Source: NVTR01 sp965237505 (GTDB taxonomy: Bacteria > Pseudomonadota > Alphaproteobacteria > Rhodobacterales > Rhodobacteraceae). Taken from it: a stretch of 64,000 nucleotides of DNA. Made by a program: the position numbers and the translations under genes. Positions 36,434 through 43,965 of the stretch are shown one piece after another; position 1 is the first letter of the stretch; every line of letters begins with the position of its first letter. The notes below the pieces were generated by a model. The model did no database searches. It saw only the letters and a program-made list of their open reading frames with translations, and had not been told where the DNA came from. The DNA lies in NCBI GenBank assembly GCA_965237505.1, contig CBDEFR010000005.1, positions 117,627 to 181,626 on the forward strand, read 5' to 3'.

Positions 36434-36844
36434 ATGACTGATAATTTTGAGAAGAAAGTTGCTGTTGATGGGCCTGTGGTAAATGCGGGCGAGCTTGGCT
36501 CGTCCACGTTTTCCCCAGGCCATGCTTTGCCGGCAGGCCCGCTGGGACTTGGCCAGCGATGGACGGTGGCGCGCAAGCGTGAGGTCGTTCTGCGGCTTTT
36601 GCGTGACGAGCCGGTGCAACTTCTGTCGCGCCAGTTGGGCGTAGAGATCTTCCGGCTCGAGCAGTGGCGTGAGAAAGCGATCGGCGGGATCGACGCCTCG
36701 CTCAAGCAACGCAAGGGCGATCCGGTGCAGGCAGAACTGGATAGCGCCATGAAGCGGATCGGAGAGTTGACCATGCAGGTGGAACTGCTGGAGGCCAAGA
36801 CGGAGACCTTCGGCCCTTTGGGGCGGCGGAGGTCGCGGCGATGA
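36434..36844 (+). CDS. IS3-like OrfA (HTH protein)
   Basis: 136 residues from ATG 36434 with AGGAGG upstream. HTH region WTVARKREVVLRLLRDEPVQLLSRQLGVEIFRLEQWREKAIGG and a C-terminal coiled coil (SAMKRIGELTMQVELLEAK). Overlaps OrfB by four bases (ATGA). Confidence 0.85.
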   Translation: MTDNFEKKVAVDGPVVNAGELGSSTFSPGHALPAGPLGLGQRWTVARKREVVLRLLRDEPVQLLSRQLGVEIFRLEQWREKAIGGIDASLKQRKGDPVQAELDSAMKRIGELTMQVELLEAKTETFGPLGRRRSRR

Positions 36845-37746
36845 GTGCCGCCACCTCGCCCGGCACGGGTCTGGCCTACGGCCTGCGGCGGGTCTGCGCC
36901 GCCTGGGGCATGGCCCGCTCCTCGTTCTACGCCATGACCTCCGGCCAGCACGCCGAGCAGCCGCCGGCAAAGCGTCGGGGACCGAAGCCCGCGATCTCGG
37001 ACCAGGCGCTGCTGGTGGCGATCGAAGCCGACCTGGAGGCATCGCCCTGGGAGGGCGAGGGCTACCGCAAGGTCTGGGCTCGGCTTCGGGTCTGTCGCGA
37101 CATCCGGGTTGCCCGCAAGCGGGTGCTCCGCCTGATGCGCGAGAACAATCTGCTCTCGCCCCATCGCTGCCGCCGCCGTGGCGGCAATCCCCATGACGGT
37201 GAGATCATCACTCATGCCCCGAACCTCATGTGGGGCACCGATGGCGTTCGGGTGTTCACGGTGGACGACGGCTGGGGCTGGATCTTCACCGCCGTCGAGC
37301 ATTGGAACGCCGAGTGTGTCGGCTGGCATGTCTGCAAGCGCGGCGACCGCTTCGCCGCCCTGCAGCCGATCTCCATGGGGCTTGCCGGGCTGTATGGCTC
37401 GACCGCGGCCGGCGCGGCTCGGGGGCTGGCCTTGCGGATGGATCACGGCTCCCAGTATCTGTCGGACCACTTCACCAACCAGATCAAGTTCTGGGGCATC
37501 CAGCCGTCCTACGCCTTCGTCGCCGAGCCCCAGACCAACGGCGTCGCCGAGCGGTTCAATCGCACGCTGAAGGAACAGATCATCCATGGTCGCATCTACC
37601 GCAACATCGCGGAGCTGCGGGACGCCGTCCGCGACTTCGTCGAACTCTACAATGCCCAGTGGATCGTCGAAAAGAACGGCTACCTGAGCCCCGCTCAAGC
37701 TCGTCAGGCGTGGCACGCCGCGATCTCAATCAGGCCCGCCGCGTGA
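36841..37746 (+). CDS. IS3-like OrfB, rve-domain transposase
   Basis: 301 residues. HTH_21-like part (EGEGYRKVWARLRVCRDIRVARKRVLRLMRENNLLSPHR), then DDE core: LMWGTDGVRVFTVDDGWGWIFTAVEHW (Asp), LRMDHGSQYLSDHFTNQIKFWGI (Asp), EPQTNGVAERFNRTLKEQIIHG (Glu). Intact. The subgroup is not one I can name with confidence; together with the long target repeat it deserves family assignment by search. Confidence 0.88.
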   Translation: MSAATSPGTGLAYGLRRVCAAWGMARSSFYAMTSGQHAEQPPAKRRGPKPAISDQALLVAIEADLEASPWEGEGYRKVWARLRVCRDIRVARKRVLRLMRENNLLSPHRCRRRGGNPHDGEIITHAPNLMWGTDGVRVFTVDDGWGWIFTAVEHWNAECVGWHVCKRGDRFAALQPISMGLAGLYGSTAAGAARGLALRMDHGSQYLSDHFTNQIKFWGIQPSYAFVAEPQTNGVAERFNRTLKEQIIHGRIYRNIAELRDAVRDFVELYNAQWIVEKNGYLSPAQARQAWHAAISIRPAA

Positions 37747-37923
37747 GACAAACTTGTGTCCAAGGAACCGGGTGCGCTACATGGTGATCAACGGCGATGG
37801 TTTGCATGTCGGCGATGTTGTCGAACGAAATGGCAATCAAATCACTATCGATTGGAACCAAGGAAACATTGATATTGAGACGTTTGAGTGGAAAGATTAT
37901 TCCTAGCAAGCGCAAAGCAAGCC

Positions 37924-37950
37924 GTATGGTGGGCAATCTGCCCACCATAC
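37924..37950. terminator. Perfect 12-bp hairpin
   Basis: Arms GTATGGTGGGCA and TGCCCACCATAC with a three-base loop, 18 bp after the end of the broken gene. No T run follows. Strong structure; role as terminator is likely but unproven. Confidence 0.5.
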
Positions 37951-38387
37951 CCCTCCCACCCCGCACCCCACCCCGAGCGCTGGGCCTGCCTGGGCGGGCG
38001 CGAATGCGCCTGCGTCGCGCTGAAAGCGCGCCAATGTTTGTCGGCGCACCTTTGATGCGACGGGGCAGGCAGGCGCAGCCCGGCCCGCTGCGCGCTCCGG
38101 GCGGACGGGTGAAAACGTCGTGCCAAAACTGTATCGCAGCTGGGCCTGAGTGCGTGGTTCACCCCGTCACCCAAATTCGCCGCAGTCCCGGACTTGATCC
38201 GGGACCTCGAAACTTGCGCAAAAAACGGCCGGGGTCCCGGCTCGGGGGGCGGGACACGTGGTTTTGCGCCTGTCATCCCCCGAAAGCGGGGACCTCGCTC
38301 AATCGGCGCGACCTATGATCAAAAGATCCCCGCTTTCGCGGGGATGACAGAAAACGCAGCGCCGGTTTCACCCCGCTGCCACGCCAC
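37951..38387. other. Intergenic stretch with palindromic repeat elements
   Basis: About 440 bp without a credible gene. At 38187-38255 is a dyad-rich element (CCCGGACTTGATCCGGGA, then GTCCCGGCTCGGGGGGCGGG) with a relative at 59639-59701. At 38271-38350 a pair of inverted repeats based on GTCATCCCC and CGAAAGCGGGGA faces GATCCCCGCTTTCGCGGGGA, a REP-like arrangement common in proteobacterial intergenic DNA. Confidence 0.6.
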
Positions 38388-38624
38388 TCAAAACATCGCT
38401 CTTAACGCCTTCTTGCACTCTGTCGGTTTCCCCCCATCCCCGGAAAACGCCTGCTCGCCGCAGGTCCGGCAGACCCAGGCCGCCAAAGCTGTCGTGGTCA
38501 GCTCATCGCGTTCCCATCGGCATTTTTGTCTGGCGGCCGCGCCGCGCCCCCACAGCCTGCGTGCCACCACGAAAGTCAGGGCCGAAAGCCCCACCAGAAG
38601 GGCGAACTGGGCAGCTCCGCTCAT
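38388..38624 (-). CDS. Small membrane-anchored CxxC protein
   Basis: 78 residues: an N-terminal membrane helix (AAQFALLVGLSALTFVVARRLW), a basic linker, then WVCRTCGEQAFSGDGGKPTEC, a CxxC plus a later Cys that could bind zinc. I do not recognise a named family. It begins nine bases after the stop of the 59-residue gene upstream, so both form a two-gene unit. Composition and codon use look coding. Small membrane plus zinc-knuckle proteins of this type occur in the group, but the function is unknown. Confidence 0.55.
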   Translation of the reverse strand: MSGAAQFALLVGLSALTFVVARRLWGRGAAARQKCRWERDELTTTALAAWVCRTCGEQAFSGDGGKPTECKKALRAMF

Positions 38625-38633
38625 GGCCGCAAC

Positions 38634-38813
38634 TCACTCCCCCGGCAGCACCGCATTTTTCCGGTTCATCCGCCACTTGAACACGAACACCACCAGCAAC
38701 AGCATCACCAGCCCGCCGCCGCCAGCCGCAATAGTTTCCACCGGCAATTCCACTGGCTCGCGGCTTTGAGGCAAGATCACCGCTGCTTTGAAATGTGAGT
38801 CACTGATCGCCAT
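38634..38813 (-). CDS. 59-residue single-helix membrane protein
   Basis: Start ATG 38813 (MAISDSHFKAAVILPQ), with GAAAGG nine bases upstream, stop TGA at 38634. A short soluble N-terminus is followed by a Gly-rich turn and one strong membrane helix (GGGGLVMLLLLVVFVFKWRMNRK) with positive flank. No family recognised. Directly upstream of, and co-directional with, the CxxC protein gene. Confidence 0.5.
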   Translation of the reverse strand: MAISDSHFKAAVILPQSREPVELPVETIAAGGGGLVMLLLVVFVFKWRMNRKNAVLPGE

Positions 38814-38949
38814 TCAACCACCTTTCGATGTCAATTGGGCGTCAGATTGACACTTGACGATGGCAATATTTTGGCGATCCGGCGAAAATCATTGGCTGAC
38901 GGCGCCCGGTTTTCACCGGCCTCGCCAATCCGGCCACACGGGCGCAATC

Positions 38950-39031
38950 GGGTCAGACAGGCTGACCCGAAAAGAACTTTAAAGAGTTTAAAGACCGGGG
39001 TCTAAAAACTTTAAAGACTTTAAAGAACTTT
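38950..39031. repeat. Hairpin and clustered CTTTAAAG-type repeats downstream of cspA
   Basis: A hairpin GGGTCAG/CTGACCC (38950-38968) is followed by four copies of the core TTTAAAG within 60 bp, two of them the full palindrome CTTTAAAG, around a GACC/GGTC dyad. The cluster lies just beyond the cspA stop codon. It could fold into alternative structures in the cspA transcript tail; that is inference. Confidence 0.55.
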
Positions 39032-39041
39032 GGTCTGGCGC

Positions 39042-39248
39042 CTAAAGCGCTTTCAGCTCTCCGGCTGACTCACGTCCGTCGCGGCCCTCGACCATCTCAT
39101 AGCTGACCTTCTGGTCATCAGCCAGGCTGGTCATCCCGGCCGCTTCCACGGCCGAGATATGCACGAACACATCCTTGCCGCCATCATCGGGCTGAATAAA
39201 GCCGAAGCCCTTGGTAGTATTGAACCATTTCACGGTGCCATTGGGCAT
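39042..39248 (-). CDS. Cold-shock (CspA-family) nucleic-acid-binding protein
   Basis: 68 residues from ATG 39248 (MPNGTVKWFNTTKGFGFI). The RNP1 motif KGFGFI (13-18) and RNP2 VFVHIS (about 31-36) identify the single OB-fold cold-shock domain, which binds single-stranded RNA or DNA and melts structure. Full length. Further upstream codons are open but unlike the family. About 280 bp of non-coding DNA upstream could supply the long leader often found on such genes. Which paralog this is cannot be told. Confidence 0.92.
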   Translation of the reverse strand: MPNGTVKWFNTTKGFGFIQPDDGGKDVFVHISAVEAAGMTSLADDQKVSYEMVEGRDGRESAGELKAL

Positions 39249-39533
39249 TTCCCGCGTCTCCCTTAGCAGGTTCCCGCCCGCGATATGCAGCGGGGTGGTG
39301 CAGCCAGTATCTTCTAACATTCCGGCTGCCCCTCAAACCAAGGGCGGTCGTCATAGAAAGTTGGTTGTCACGGGGCAAGAGTTGGGCTGAATTCACAAAA
39401 AATCAAGAAAAACCATCAAACCCGGGTGGCGATGGCCGTAACCCTTTGATAATCAAGCATTGATTGCGCGGCAATTTCTGGGCTGCAGCACCGAAGGCTG
39501 AGAACCGCTGCTTGGACGGCGGGTCATTCGCCC

Positions 39534-39758
39534 TTGTCTGAGGTCACGGGCAGCCGGACAGAGTTGACAAACGCAGCCCTGAACGTGGCTGTCATCGGTG
39601 CCATTGTCGTAAGGATTGTCGGCATTTTCGGCAATGGCTGGATGCGGTTAGTTGATTGGGTCGCAGGGTTGCCGAACATCATCGATCAGGTTGAAAACGT
39701 GCCGCTGATCCGGGCCAGCAGCCCGGACCAGGCCCAAGTGACCGCACACATGTCATAA
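39534..39758 (+). CDS. Possible small membrane protein (weak)
   Basis: 74 codons from a TTG; contains a hydrophobic stretch LNVAVIGAIVVRIVGIF that could span the membrane. No family, no good ribosome site, and it ends two bases from the convergent thrS stop. Listed because nothing else fills 39249-39760; it may not be real. Confidence 0.25.
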   Translation: MSEVTGSRTELTNAALNVAVIGAIVVRIVGIFGNGWMRLVDWVAGLPNIIDQVENVPLIRASSPDQAQVTAHMS

Positions 39759-39760
39759 TA

Positions 39761-41707
39761 TCAGCGCAGATCCGGCGGTGTCGCCTCTTGCACCAGCTCC
39801 GCGATACTCGTTTTCAGATCAACGGTTTGGGTCTGTTTGTTGCCCAGACGGCGAACCGTCACGGTGCGGTCTTCAACCTCGCGCCCGCCAATCGCCAGAA
39901 TGACCGGCACCTTGGCCAGCGAGTGCTCGCGCACCTTGTAGTTGATCTTTTCGTTGCGGGTGTCGGCTTCGGCCCGGATACCGGCCGATTTTAACGCGTC
40001 CACGACTTGGGTCACGAAATCATCCGCGACCGACACGATCGAAGCCACCACCACCTGACACGGCGCCAGCCAGAGCGGAAAGCGGCCGGCAAAGTTTTCG
40101 ATTAGAATGCCGATGAAGCGTTCGAACGAGCCCAGGATGGCGCGGTGCAGCATGATCGGGTGGTGTTTCGCGCCGTCCTCGCCGATATAGTTCGCGTTCA
40201 GCCGCTCCGGCAGGTTCGGATCGACCTGAAAAGTGCCCAGTTGCCATTCGCGTCCGATCGCATCGGTCAGTATGAAATCCAGTTTGGGGCCGTAAAACGC
40301 GCCCTCGCCGGGGTCGATCTGATAGTTGTTGCCGGTTTTCTTGATTGCGTTCTCCAGAGCCAGTTCGACCTTGTCCCAGTTTTCATCCGACCCGATCCTT
40401 TTTTCGGGCCGGGTGGAAAGCTTGATCTCAAAGTCGTCAAACCCAAAGTCCGCATAGACGCTTGCCAGCATTTCGATAAAACGCCGGGTTTCATCCTCGA
40501 TCTGGCCCTCGGTGCAGAAAATATGGGCGTCGTCCTGGGTAAAGCCGCGCACCCGCATGATCCCGTGCAGCGCGCCGGACGGCTCGTAGCGGGTGCAGGA
40601 GCCAAATTCGGCCATCCTGAGCGGCAGGTCGCGATATGATTTGAGGCCCTGATTGAAAATCTGCACATGACACGGGCAATTCATCGGCTTCAGTGCGTTG
40701 ATGCGCTTTTCACGGGCGTGTTCTTCATCGACTTCGACGATGAACATGTGTTCCTGATAGTTCTCCCAGTGGCCCGACGCTTCCCAAAGTTTGCGGTCGA
40801 CGATCAGCGGCGTGTTCACCTCGACATAGCCGGCAGCATCCTGCCGGCGGCGCATGTAGGACTGGGCGGTGGTGTAGATGCGCCAGCCATTCGGGTGCCA
40901 GAACACCTGACCTGGGGCCTCTTCCTGCATGTGAAACAGGTCCATCTCGCGGCCCAGCTTGCGGTGGTCGCGTTTGGCGGCCTCTTCCAGCATGAACAGG
41001 TGCGCCTTCAACCCGTCGCGGTTCTTGAACGCCACTCCGTAGATGCGTTGCAGCATGGCGCGATCACTGTCGCCGCGCCAGTAGGCTCCGGCAACCGACA
41101 TCAGCTTGAACGCATCCGCGGGCAGCTGTCCGGTATGTTGCAGGTGCGGGCCACGGCACAGGTCCTGCCAGTTCCCATGCCAATACATGCGCAACGGCTC
41201 ATCGCCAGCAATCGCCTCGATCAGCTCGACCTTGTAGGGCTCGCCCGAGGCCTCGTAGTGGGCCACAGCGCGCGCGCGGTCCCAGATTTCAGTGCGGACA
41301 GGTTCGCGCAGGTTGATGATTTCCTTCATCTTTTTCTCGATCGCGCCAAGGTCTTCCGGGGTGAAAGGCTCAGCGCGATCAAAGTCGTAATACCAGCCGT
41401 TCTCGATGACCGGGCCAATGGTGACTTGGACATCCGGCCAAAGTTCCTGCACCGAACGCGCCATGATATGGGCCAGATCGTGGCGGATCAGCTCAAGCGC
41501 GGGTGCGTCATCGTTCATGGTGTGAATGGCGATGGTCGCGTCAGCCTCAATCGGCCACTGCAAGTCCCAGTGGGCGTCATTGACGGTGGCCGATATGGCC
41601 TTTTTCGCCAGCGAATTGGAAATCGACGCGGCCACTGCGGCCGCTTTGACGCCAACCTCAAAGCTGCGCGCATTGCCATCGGGGAAGGTTAGAGAAATCT
41701 GGGCCAT
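39761..41707 (-). CDS. thrS: Threonyl-tRNA synthetase
   Basis: Attaches threonine to tRNA-Thr. 648 residues with the full domain order: TGS (MAQISLTFPDGNARSFEVG), the editing domain with HDLAHIMARSVQEL and the metal-site HLQHTG region (RGPHLQHTG), class II catalytic core with MNCPCHVQIF (zinc Cys), RYEPSGALHGIMRVRGFTQDDAHIFC, and the anticodon-binding domain near the C-terminus (LAPCQVVVASI). Intact. Divergent from the hydrolase gene at 41853. Confidence 0.97.
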   Translation of the reverse strand: MAQISLTFPDGNARSFEVGVKAAAVAASISNSLAKKAISATVNDAHWDLQWPIEADATIAIHTMNDDAPALELIRHDLAHIMARSVQELWPDVQVTIGPVIENGWYYDFDRAEPFTPEDLGAIEKKMKEIINLREPVRTEIWDRARAVAHYEASGEPYKVELIEAIAGDEPLRMYWHGNWQDLCRGPHLQHTGQLPADAFKLMSVAGAYWRGDSDRAMLQRIYGVAFKNRDGLKAHLFMLEEAAKRDHRKLGREMDLFHMQEEAPGQVFWHPNGWRIYTTAQSYMRRRQDAAGYVEVNTPLIVDRKLWEASGHWENYQEHMFIVEVDEEHAREKRINALKPMNCPCHVQIFNQGLKSYRDLPLRMAEFGSCTRYEPSGALHGIMRVRGFTQDDAHIFCTEGQIEDETRRFIEMLASVYADFGFDDFEIKLSTRPEKRIGSDENWDKVELALENAIKKTGNNYQIDPGEGAFYGPKLDFILTDAIGREWQLGTFQVDPNLPERLNANYIGEDGAKHHPIMLHRAILGSFERFIGILIENFAGRFPLWLAPCQVVVASIVSVADDFVTQVVDALKSAGIRAEADTRNEKINYKVREHSLAKVPVILAIGGREVEDRTVTVRRLGNKQTQTVDLKTSIAELVQEATPPDLR

Positions 41708-41852
41708 ATCTGGCGGTCCTCGTCGGTTTGGCGCCTACGAAACGCCCGGTTGCGGGTATGGTCATGCTGATTTGGCGGCACGCGGGCGCGATGTCAAGAT
41801 TGCGTTTGCCGACCGCTCGGCTAGCTTGGTGCAACCAAAAGCGGAGGATCGG

Positions 41853-42596
41853 TTGCCAGATTACCTGACAACAACGAGCGGACGGCGCATTGCTTATGTA
41901 AAAACACCCGGCGATCAGACGGGCGTAGTGTTTCTGGGCGGCTTCGTTTCGGACATGCAAGGCACCAAGGCCACTCATCTGGAAGCATGGGCCAAGGCAC
42001 GCGGCAGAGCGTTCTTGCGGTTTGACTATTTCGGGCACGGGCAATCGTCTGGCGACTTCATCGATGGCTCCATCGGCGACTGGGTCGAGGACGCGGCAGC
42101 GTTGATTGAGCGCGTGACCGAAGGACAGCAGATATTGGTCGGCTCCAGCATGGGAGGTTGGATAGGTCTGATTTTGGCAGGTAGAATATGCAATAAAATA
42201 GGCGGAATTGTTGGAATATCAACAGCCGCGGATTTTACCGAAGACAATTTTTGGGACGGATTTAGCGATAATCAGCGCCGGGATTTGCAGGAATACGGCC
42301 AGGTGGTGGTGCCGTCCGACCGTGACGAGCCTTTTGTCGTAACCCGCCGCTTGATCGAAGACGGACGCCGCCATCTGGTTCTGCGACGGCCATTATCGCT
42401 GCCGTTTCCAGTGCGGTTCTTGCACGGCACCGGCGATACATCGGTCGACCTGACGGAGGCCATGCGCATATTGGCCCACGCGAGCGGTGACGACATCCGT
42501 CTGACACTGGTCAAGGGGGCTGATCACAGCTTTTCATCGCCCGAGTGTCTTGCGCTGATCGAATCAGCGCTGCAGGAAGTGATCGACCGGGCCTGA
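41853..42596 (+). CDS. Alpha/beta hydrolase
   Basis: 247 residues from a TTG at 41853, chosen because GGAGG stands seven bases upstream and the protein LPDYLTTTSGRRIAYVK then starts at the first beta strand; a longer open frame runs antisense through thrS. Catalytic triad candidates: Ser in VGSSMGGW (GxSxG, about residue 103), Asp in HGTGDTSVD, His in GADHSFSS. Resembles small acyl-protein thioesterase/ABHD10-type hydrolases; substrate unknown. Sits between thrS and the polyhydroxyalkanoate locus, convergent with phaZ. Confidence 0.82.
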   Translation: MPDYLTTTSGRRIAYVKTPGDQTGVVFLGGFVSDMQGTKATHLEAWAKARGRAFLRFDYFGHGQSSGDFIDGSIGDWVEDAAALIERVTEGQQILVGSSMGGWIGLILAGRICNKIGGIVGISTAADFTEDNFWDGFSDNQRRDLQEYGQVVVPSDRDEPFVVTRRLIEDGRRHLVLRRPLSLPFPVRFLHGTGDTSVDLTEAMRILAHASGDDIRLTLVKGADHSFSSPECLALIESALQEVIDRA

Positions 42597-42627
42597 CGCC
42601 GATGGTCCTGAAACAACAGCTGGAATG

Positions 42628-43863
42628 TCACGAACCGGAATTCGCATCGATAAACTCCAAAACCAGTGGCCGGATATTATCGCGCCAGCTTTTGCCGGCG
42701 AATAATCCATAGTGACCCGCGCCCGGCTCGACATGGCTGGCCTTTTTTGATGCCGGCAGACCGGTCAGCAAATCAAGCGCTGCCAGACACTGGCCCGGTG
42801 CGCTGATCTTGTCATTCTCACCTTCGACGGTTTTGACCGCCACATTGGTGATGGCACCAAAATCGACCTTGTGCCCGGCCACAACAAATTCGTTGCGGGC
42901 AATTTCGCGGCGTATGAAAATGCGCTCGACCGTGGACAGGTAAAATTCCGCCGTCATGTCCATAACCGCCAAGTATTCGTCATAAAACCGGTTGTGCCGG
43001 TCGTGATCCGAGGCTTCGCCCTTGGCGAGCTTCATGATCTGATCCGAAAACGCCTGTGCGTGGCGCTCCGCATTCATCGACATGAACGAGGCCAGCTGCA
43101 AAAGGCCCGGATAAACCATGCGCCCGGTGCCTGCATATTTGAACCCAACCCGTTGGATCATGGTTTCTTCCAGCTGGCCCATCGTCACCCGGCGGCCGAA
43201 ATCGGTCACGTCGGTGGCGGCGATGTCGGGGTCAACCGGGCCGCCGATCAGGGTCAATGTGCGGGGCTGCGCTGCCGCATCCTGTTCGGCCAGATAGGCT
43301 GTTGCCGCGAGCGCAAGCGGGGCTGGCTGACAGACCGCAATGACGTGAATGTCAGGGCCAAGATGCTTCATGAAATCAACAAGGTAGAGCGTGAAGTCTT
43401 CGATGTCGAACTTGCCGACGCTGGCCGGGATGTCACGGGCATTGTGCCAGTCGGTGAGATAGACCTCGCAATCCGGCAACAGGCTGATCACTGTCGAACG
43501 CAGCAGCGTCGCGTAGTGCCCGGACATTGGCGCGACCAGCATCACCTTGCGCGCCCGCCTCTTGCGGCCCAGCACTTTGAAATGGATCAGATCACCGAAC
43601 GGTTTTGTGACCAGGCTTTTTATTTGCACCACATGGTCGCGCCCGTCTTCACCGAGCAGAGAGGCGATGCCCCAGTCCGGCTTGGTGACCATCCGCGCAA
43701 AACTGCGCTCTGTCACTTCGCCCCAGGCCGCGATCATCTGAAACATCGGATTTGGAACCACGCCGAGGGCCGGGTATGAGCCAAATGCCTGTGCTCTCGC
43801 CCCCAGCCACTGGTTAGTGGTTCTGGCGGTTTCCATTAAATCATAGGTCGCCATATAGCGCAT
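42628..43863 (-). CDS. phaZ: Intracellular polyhydroxyalkanoate depolymerase
   Basis: Breaks down storage polyester granules. 411 residues, ATG 43863 with AAGGAT eight bases upstream. Starts MRYMATYDLMETARTTNQW and has the intracellular-depolymerase features: a lipase-like box with Cys instead of Ser (Cys178 in VCQPAPL), PMSGHYATLLR, and the C-terminal PGAGHYGLFAGKSWR with catalytic His. Divergent from phaC; the 102-bp gap holds a dyad like the PhaR operators. Typical organisation of Paracoccus- and Rhodobacter-type pha loci. Confidence 0.92.
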   Translation of the reverse strand: MRYMATYDLMETARTTNQWLGARAQAFGSYPALGVVPNPMFQMIAAWGEVTERSFARMVTKPDWGIASLLGEDGRDHVVQIKSLVTKPFGDLIHFKVLGRKRRARKVMLVAPMSGHYATLLRSTVISLLPDCEVYLTDWHNARDIPASVGKFDIEDFTLYLVDFMKHLGPDIHVIAVCQPAPLALAATAYLAEQDAAAQPRTLTLIGGPVDPDIAATDVTDFGRRVTMGQLEETMIQRVGFKYAGTGRMVYPGLLQLASFMSMNAERHAQAFSDQIMKLAKGEASDHDRHNRFYDEYLAVMDMTAEFYLSTVERIFIRREIARNEFVVAGHKVDFGAITNVAVKTVEGENDKISAPGQCLAALDLLTGLPASKKASHVEPGAGHYGLFAGKSWRDNIRPLVLEFIDANSGS

Positions 43864-43925
43864 GTGTTATCCTTCTTGTGCCTGATGGCTGCAAAACGGC
43901 GCCTTTCCCCCAATGAAAAACGCCG

Positions 43926-43944
43926 TTATGCTGCAGGTGCATAA
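43926..43944 (+). promoter_or_regulatory. Candidate PhaR operator upstream of phaC
   Basis: Dyad TTATGC-7-GCATAA with TGCTGCAG inside, 22 bp before the phaC ATG. It shares CGTTATGCTGCAG with the site before phaP. PhaR of Paracoccus denitrificans is known to bind TGC-rich dyads of the type CTGC-N3/4-GCAG. Confidence 0.6.
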
Positions 43945-43965
43945 TGTTAGGATGGAAGCCTATCA

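Larger units (their letters stand above)
36368..37781 (+). mobile_element. IS3-like two-gene element with 14-bp direct repeats
   Basis: Ends TGAGTCGGACCCGATTTCCT and, inverted, TGTAGCGCACCCGGTTCCTT, both continuing TTGGACACA. Flanked by a 14-bp direct repeat TGGTGATCAACGGC (36354-36367 and 37782-37795). IS3 elements normally duplicate three to five bases, so the repeat is unusually long. Confidence 0.82.
32668..37906 (+). pseudogene. Unrecognised membrane/secreted protein gene broken by up to three elements
   Basis: Block 1 (ATG 32668) encodes MDLLIYILVILFAVIVAIFGH, a membrane helix; after removing the IS1202-like element with its 17-bp duplication the frame continues LTKSRIVESFAIAAGLVAAIL, a second helix, then a polar domain to about 34550. 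There an IS3-type element begins. Block 3 (about 36087-36367) is open in one frame (VPNGPHNSVAVLNLPDQTQPG...MSICPDGMVINGD) and, across a second IS3-like element with 14-bp repeats, continues LHVGDVVERNGNQITIDWNQG to a TAG at 37904. Linking blocks 1-2 and 3-4 into one gene is inference, since the middle element has no visible duplication. All blocks are AT-richer than the core. No family recognised. Confidence 0.55.

Noticed and set aside
36223..37716. A 497-codon open frame on the minus strand
   Set aside because: Antisense to the IS3-like OrfA/OrfB, which have clear transposase motifs.
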